A stretch of 64,000 nt of DNA. It comes from Modestobacter caceresii (GTDB taxonomy: Bacteria > Actinomycetota > Actinomycetes > Mycobacteriales > Geodermatophilaceae). Below, one piece after another: positions 60,957 to 64,000 of this stretch (positions within the stretch are counted from its first letter, which is position 1; each line of letters begins with the position of its first letter). The translations under genes were made by a program, and so were the position numbers. The notes under the pieces were generated by a model. That model did not search any database. It saw only the letters and a list, made by a program, of their open reading frames with translations, and was not told where the DNA came from. The DNA lies in assembly GCF_000761485.1 (NCBI RefSeq), contig NZ_JPMX01000028.1, positions 1 through 64,000 on the forward strand, read 5' to 3'.

Positions 60957-61005
60957 CCTCGCTTCGCTCGGGTCCGCACCACTGGGGCACCTGACTGCAG
61001 CGAAT

Positions 61006-61045
61006 TGACGAGGGCCCTCCCGGTGAACCGGGAGGGCCCTCGTCA
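61006..61045. terminator. Bidirectional terminator, 19-bp stem
   Basis: TGACGAGGGCCCTCCCGGT pairs perfectly with ACCGGGAGGGCCCTCGTCA around GA. It ends 11 nt before the crp stop and serves converging transcripts. Confidence 0.88.
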
Positions 61046-61056
61046 GTGCTGGGGGA

Positions 61057-61731
61057 TCAGCGGGCGCGGCGGCGGAGGCGTTCCTCGTCGAGCACGACCA
61101 CCGACTTGCCCTGCAGCTGGATCCAGCCACGGTGCACGAAGTCGGCCAGCGCCTTGTTCACCGTCTCGCGGGAGGCACCCACCAGCTGGGCCAGCTCCTC
61201 CTGGGTCAGGTCGTGCTTGACGCGGAGGCCGTCGGTCTCCCGGCTGCCGAAGCGGTCGGCCATCTGCAGCAGCGCCTTGGCCACCCGGCCGGGGACGTCG
61301 GTGAAGATGAGGTCGGCGACCGAGTCGTTGGTGCGCCGCAACCGCCGGGCCAGCACCCGCAGCAACTGCTCGCCGATCTCCGGGTGCGCGGTGATCCACG
61401 GCCGGAGCATGGTGTTCGGCATCTTGGCCAGACGCACGTCGGTGACGGCGGTGGCGGTCGCGGTGCGCGGCCCCGGGTCGAACACCGAGAGCTCGCCGAA
61501 CTGGTCGGACGGCCCCATCACGGCGAGGACGTTCTCCCGGCCGTCAGGCGCGCGGCGGGAGATCTTCACCTTGCCGGACAGGACGACGTAGAGGCTGTCG
61601 CCCGACTCGCCCTCGTTGAAGACGACCCGGCCGCGGGGCAGCACCACCGTCTCCAGTGCGCTGGCCACCGGCTCGGCAGCATCCTCCGACAGCCCCTGGA
61701 AGAGACCGGACTGGGCAAGGACCTCGTCCAC
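61057..61731 (-). CDS. crp: Crp/Fnr-family cAMP receptor protein
   Basis: The protein of 224 residues has a cyclic-nucleotide domain with [20 protein letters not shown] and the phosphate-binding cassette [18 protein letters not shown]-terminal winged helix with [20 protein letters not shown] follows. It is the Crp/GlxR global regulator of actinobacteria. GTG 61731 ([13 protein letters not shown]) is chosen over the earlier ATG 61755. It has GAGAGGT at a good distance and gives 224 residues, the size I recall for M. tuberculosis Crp (Rv3676). A TAGACT box lies about 55 nt upstream. Confidence 0.92.
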   Translation of the reverse strand: MDEVLAQSGLFQGLSEDAAEPVASALETVVLPRGRVVFNEGESGDSLYVVLSGKVKISRRAPDGRENVLAVMGPSDQFGELSVFDPGPRTATATAVTDVRLAKMPNTMLRPWITAHPEIGEQLLRVLARRLRRTNDSVADLIFTDVPGRVAKALLQMADRFGSRETDGLRVKHDLTQEELAQLVGASRETVNKALADFVHRGWIQLQGKSVVVLDEERLRRRAR

Positions 61732-61896
61732 GTGCACCTCTCGCAACGTCCTCACGGGTGCGATGGCGACCCGCGTTACTCGGAGAGTCTAGGGCCTGTG
61801 GCCCGCCTCACCAGTGCACTCCGTCACGAACCTGCCCACTCTGAGTGGTAGCGGGGTCGCGACGGCTTCCTGACGTGCAGGTCCTGTGCCTGGAGG

Positions 61897-62169
61897 TCAG
61901 TCCTCGTCGGCCGGCCCGTGGGCCGACTCGGTCAGCACCGGACGGGGGGCGCTGCGGGCCCGGCCGCGGCGGCGGGCCCGCCAGCGGCTCATCGCCCGGC
62001 GGATGCCCGAGCTGGCCAGCGTGCCCACCTCGCCCGGGGTGGCGGAGCCGAGGAAGTCCTCGACCTCCCGCTGCGAGGTCGGGCGGCGCAACGGCTCCTC
62101 CACCCGCTCCATGACCAGCAGGAACGCGATCAACAGCGGAGGGAACAGGATGACGATGAGGGCGACCAC
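61897..62169 (-). CDS. Small membrane protein (about 90 aa)
   Basis: The protein has one N-terminal helix (VALIVILFPPLLIAFLLVME) followed by a short acidic/basic region (VEEPLRRPTSQREVEDFLGS), an Arg-rich segment (RRAMSRWRARRRGRARS) and an acidic end. The function is unknown. A membrane protein of similar size (Rv3675) lies between crp and nth in M. tuberculosis, from memory, so the position is conserved. The start is probably GTG 62169, since AGGAGG then lies 5 nt upstream; GTG 62175 would overlap that motif. It diverges from nth. Confidence 0.72.
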   Translation of the reverse strand: MVALIVILFPPLLIAFLLVMERVEEPLRRPTSQREVEDFLGSATPGEVGTLASSGIRRAMSRWRARRRGRARSAPRPVLTESAHGPADED

Positions 62170-62311
62170 GAGCACCTCCTCGGGAGGACGACCCCCGGCG
62201 GGGAGGCCGGGTGGGGACCAGGTCGTCGAGCGGTCGGGGCACGCGCCCGGTCACCGGGCGGGTGTGCACCGCCACCGAGTATGACGGGCGGTGACTGTCA
62301 GCGGGGACGCC

Positions 62312-62317
62312 TACCCT
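62312..62317 (+). promoter_or_regulatory. -10 box of nth, leaderless type
   Basis: TACCCT ends 7 nt before the nth GTG with no ribosome-binding motif between. Confidence 0.45.
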
Positions 62318-62324
62318 CACACGC

Positions 62325-63137
62325 GTGTCCCGGCCTGCCACCTCACCTGACGCCCCGCCGGCCTACACCCGGCCGGCGCGCGCTCGCCGCCCCGCACGCG
62401 CCGCCCGGCTGGGCGTGTCCCCGTTCGACCCCGAGGAGAGCCCGCTGGCCCGCACCCGCCGGGCCCGGCGGATGGCCCGGGAGCTGGCGGTCATCCACCC
62501 CGACGCGCACTGCGAGCTGGACTTCACCACGCCGCTGGAGCTGCTGGTCGCCACCGTCCTGTCCGCGCAGACCACCGACAAGACGGTCAACAAGGTCACC
62601 CCGGTGCTGTTCGCCCGGTACCCCGATGCCGCGGCCTACGCGGGGGCCGGCCGGGCCGAGCTCGAGGAGGTGCTGAAGCCCACCGGCTTCTTCCGGGCCA
62701 AGGCCAACTCGGTGATCGGTCTGGGTCAGGCGCTGGTCGAGCGCTTCGACGGCGAGGTGCCCGGCCGGCTGGCCGACCTGGTGACCCTGCCCGGGGTCGG
62801 CCGGAAGACCGCCAACGTGGTCCTCGGCAACGCCTTCGGCGTGCCGGGCCTCACCGTCGACACCCACTTCGGCCGCCTGGTCCGCCGGTTCGGCTGGACC
62901 GCGGAGGAGGACCCGGTCAAGGTCGAGGCCGAGATCGCGGAGGTCATCCCGAAGAAGGAGTGGACGATGTTCTCCCACCGGGTGATCTTCCACGGCCGGC
63001 GGGTCTGTCACGCCAAGAAGCCGGCCTGTGGCGCCTGTGGTCTGGCGGCCTGGTGCCCGTCCTACGGCGTCGGCCCGCTCGACCCCGAGGCCGCGGCCAA
63101 GCTGGTCAAGACCCCGGCCGCCTCGGACACCGAGTGA
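62325..63137 (+). CDS. nth: Endonuclease III
   Basis: The 270-residue protein has a basic N-terminal extension of about 40 residues and then the Nth fold: [20 protein letters not shown] with the conserved AQ-T-D, the helix-hairpin-helix [20 protein letters not shown] (catalytic Lys in GRKTA), and [13 protein letters not shown] (catalytic Asp). The 4Fe-4S cluster ligands are in [17 protein letters not shown] (C-x6-C-x2-C-x5-C). It removes oxidised pyrimidines and cuts the abasic site. Its stop overlaps the next gene by 4 nt. Confidence 0.95.
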   Translation: MSRPATSPDAPPAYTRPARARRPARAARLGVSPFDPEESPLARTRRARRMARELAVIHPDAHCELDFTTPLELLVATVLSAQTTDKTVNKVTPVLFARYPDAAAYAGAGRAELEEVLKPTGFFRAKANSVIGLGQALVERFDGEVPGRLADLVTLPGVGRKTANVVLGNAFGVPGLTVDTHFGRLVRRFGWTAEEDPVKVEAEIAEVIPKKEWTMFSHRVIFHGRRVCHAKKPACGACGLAAWCPSYGVGPLDPEAAAKLVKTPAASDTE

Positions 63138-63730
63138 GCCGGGCGCTGCGCTCCCTCGTCGCACTCGGCCTGCTGGTTGGCGTGCTCACCGGCTGCTCGT
63201 CCGACGATGTGGCGCCCGAGGAGACCGTCGCGTCGCCGGCGGGCAGCGACGTGGGCTCGGTGGACACCGACCTCGAGCCGTGCTCGGAGCAGGCCGACGT
63301 CCCGGCCGCCGACAGCGACCTGCCGGCCACCGTCTTCGACTGCTTCGGCGGCGGCACCCTCGACCTCAGCCGCGCCCCCGGCGTGCCCACGGTGCTCAAC
63401 CTGTGGGCCAGCTGGTGCGGTCCGTGCCGAGAGGAGCTGCCGCTGGTGCAGCAGCTCGCCGACGCCGCCGGTGAGCAGGTCCAGGTGCTGGGCGTGGTCT
63501 CCGTGGACCGCGTGCCCGCGGCGGCGTCCTTCGCCGAGGACGCCGGGGTCACCTTCCCCAGTGCGTTCGACGCCGACGGTGAGGTGATGGCCGGCATGGG
63601 GGTCAACAACCTCCCGTACACCCTCTTCCTGGCCGCCGACGGGTCGGTCGCGTACGTCCAGGTCGGTCCGGTGCACTCGCTGGAGGAGTTCGAGGGGCTC
63701 GTCGCCGAGCACCTCGGGGTGCAGCTGTGA
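63134..63730 (+). CDS. TlpA/ResA-like thioredoxin-fold lipoprotein
   Basis: The 198-residue protein has a lipoprotein signal ending GVLTGCSS (Cys at about 21) and a thioredoxin fold from about 70: [20 protein letters not shown] with active-site Cys-95 and Cys-98, then [18 protein letters not shown] and the cis-Pro loop [12 protein letters not shown]. It should act outside the membrane as a thiol reductant, for example in cytochrome c maturation. An extra Cys pair (EPCSEQ; VFDCFGG) lies before the domain. GTG 63134 overlaps nth and its stop overlaps the Nudix gene, both by 4 nt. Confidence 0.9.
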   Translation: MSRALRSLVALGLLVGVLTGCSSDDVAPEETVASPAGSDVGSVDTDLEPCSEQADVPAADSDLPATVFDCFGGGTLDLSRAPGVPTVLNLWASWCGPCREELPLVQQLADAAGEQVQVLGVVSVDRVPAAASFAEDAGVTFPSAFDADGEVMAGMGVNNLPYTLFLAADGSVAYVQVGPVHSLEEFEGLVAEHLGVQL

Positions 63731-64000
63731 CCGTCTCCGCCGCGGAGCTGGAGGAGCTCCCCGAGCACCTGCAGCGGCTGGTGGCCAACGCCGGGCAGCT
63801 GCCGCTGTGGCACCGGCACGGCCAGCCCTCCGACAGCGCGCGACGCTCGGCGGTGCTCATCCTCTTCGGTGAGGGCCCGGCCGGGCCCGACGTGCTGCTG
63901 ATCGAGAAGTCGGCGCACCTGCGCAGCCACGCCGGTCAGCCGGCCTTCCCGGGGGGCGGCGCCGACCCGGGCGACGACTACCCGGTGGGGACGGCGCTGC
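63727..64000 (+). CDS. CoA pyrophosphatase-type Nudix hydrolase (3' end outside window)
   Basis: The first 91 codons are present. The frame begins [18 protein letters not shown] and contains RRSAVLILFGEGPAGPDVLL and HLRSHAGQPAFPGGGADPGD, which is the CoA-specific upstream motif of this Nudix subfamily. The Nudix box itself lies beyond the window. It follows the TlpA-like gene with a 4-nt overlap (GTGA), completing the nth-tlpA-nudix operon seen in other actinobacteria. Confidence 0.85.
   Translation, partial: MTVSAAELEELPEHLQRLVANAGQLPLWHRHGQPSDSARRSAVLILFGEGPAGPDVLLIEKSAHLRSHAGQPAFPGGGADPGDDYPVGTAL

Larger units (their letters stand above)
60744..61056. other. Non-coding gap between the Nudix gene and crp
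   Basis: This 313-nt gap holds repeat copies C and D in tandem and a 19-bp terminator. Long open frames across it on the minus strand are repeats of Gly/Pro/Arg-rich sequence (GPSPGHGQRL) made by the repeat itself and are not genes. Confidence 0.7.

Noticed and set aside
59769-61130. A 453-codon minus-strand frame over the Nudix gene and the repeats
   Set aside because: It is antisense to a clear Nudix protein and otherwise consists of the repeat element translated (GPSPGHGQRL units). No family features.
61732-61755. Earlier ATG start for crp
   Set aside because: It would add 8 residues (MRTLREVH) with no ribosome-binding site. The GTG start has GAGAGGT upstream and gives the usual 224 residues.

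Overview
The window is about 64 kb of very high-GC chromosome from an actinobacterium. Codon third positions are almost all G or C, GTG starts are common, and several genes have TANNNT boxes 6-7 nt before the start codon, as in leaderless transcripts. Gene content and style fit the Geodermatophilaceae (Blastococcus, Modestobacter, Geodermatophilus), but genus is an inference. I see no phage, insertion sequence, CRISPR array, rRNA or replication origin. There is one tRNA, tRNA-Pro(CGG).

The backbone is a familiar actinobacterial housekeeping order. It starts with the end of dnaX, then ybaB and recR. It resumes with leuA, lysC-asd, an S9 peptidase, tRNA-Pro, a metallophosphoesterase, a class A penicillin-binding protein, a pair of ArsA-like ATPases, a small DUF4177-like protein, RidA, a Nudix protein, crp, a small membrane protein, nth, a TlpA-like lipoprotein and a CoA-type Nudix gene. 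From my memory of the M. tuberculosis map this resembles Rv3721c (dnaX) to Rv3672c. A three-gene block (an antiporter with its TrkA-C partner, and an MFS carrier) sits between dnaX and ybaB. A fatty-acid desaturase lies where whiB4 would be expected.

From 5 to 43 kb is accessory metabolism. The region holds: a methionine importer metNIQ preceded by a sulphur-type leader peptide; a Rieske protein and a VOC protein; a small membrane gene broken by an in-frame TGA; a TPM-domain protein; a peptide/nickel-type ABC importer (five proteins' worth of function in four genes); two tandem pirins under a probable MarR-type operator; a GH6 cellulase; a cello-oligosaccharide operon (binding protein, two permeases, ATPase, GH1 beta-glucosidase, SDR, GH105-like hydrolase) facing a LacI-type regulator; a circularly permuted ATP-grasp / alpha-E / transglutaminase operon; a DHFR-like gene; an ABC-F ATPase; and a complete six-gene Mrp Na+/H+ antiporter operon with mrpA and mrpB fused.

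CebR-like operators (GAGCGCTC core) occur both in the regulator/binding-protein gap and upstream of the cellulase. This ties secreted cellulose cleavage, oligosaccharide uptake and intracellular glucose release into one regulon.

The most unusual signal is a dispersed intergenic element present in at least four copies (49.3, 59.8, 60.74 and 60.85 kb). Each copy lies just after a stop codon and has a first hairpin, a conserved linker and a second hairpin. The stem sequences differ between copies but keep pairing. Other regulatory structures are a leucine attenuator with leader peptide before leuA, a junction-like fold before mrpA, a strong hairpin between the binding-protein and permease genes of the cello-oligosaccharide operon, and a shared AATGGCCATT palindrome, one copy of which lies inside a reading frame.
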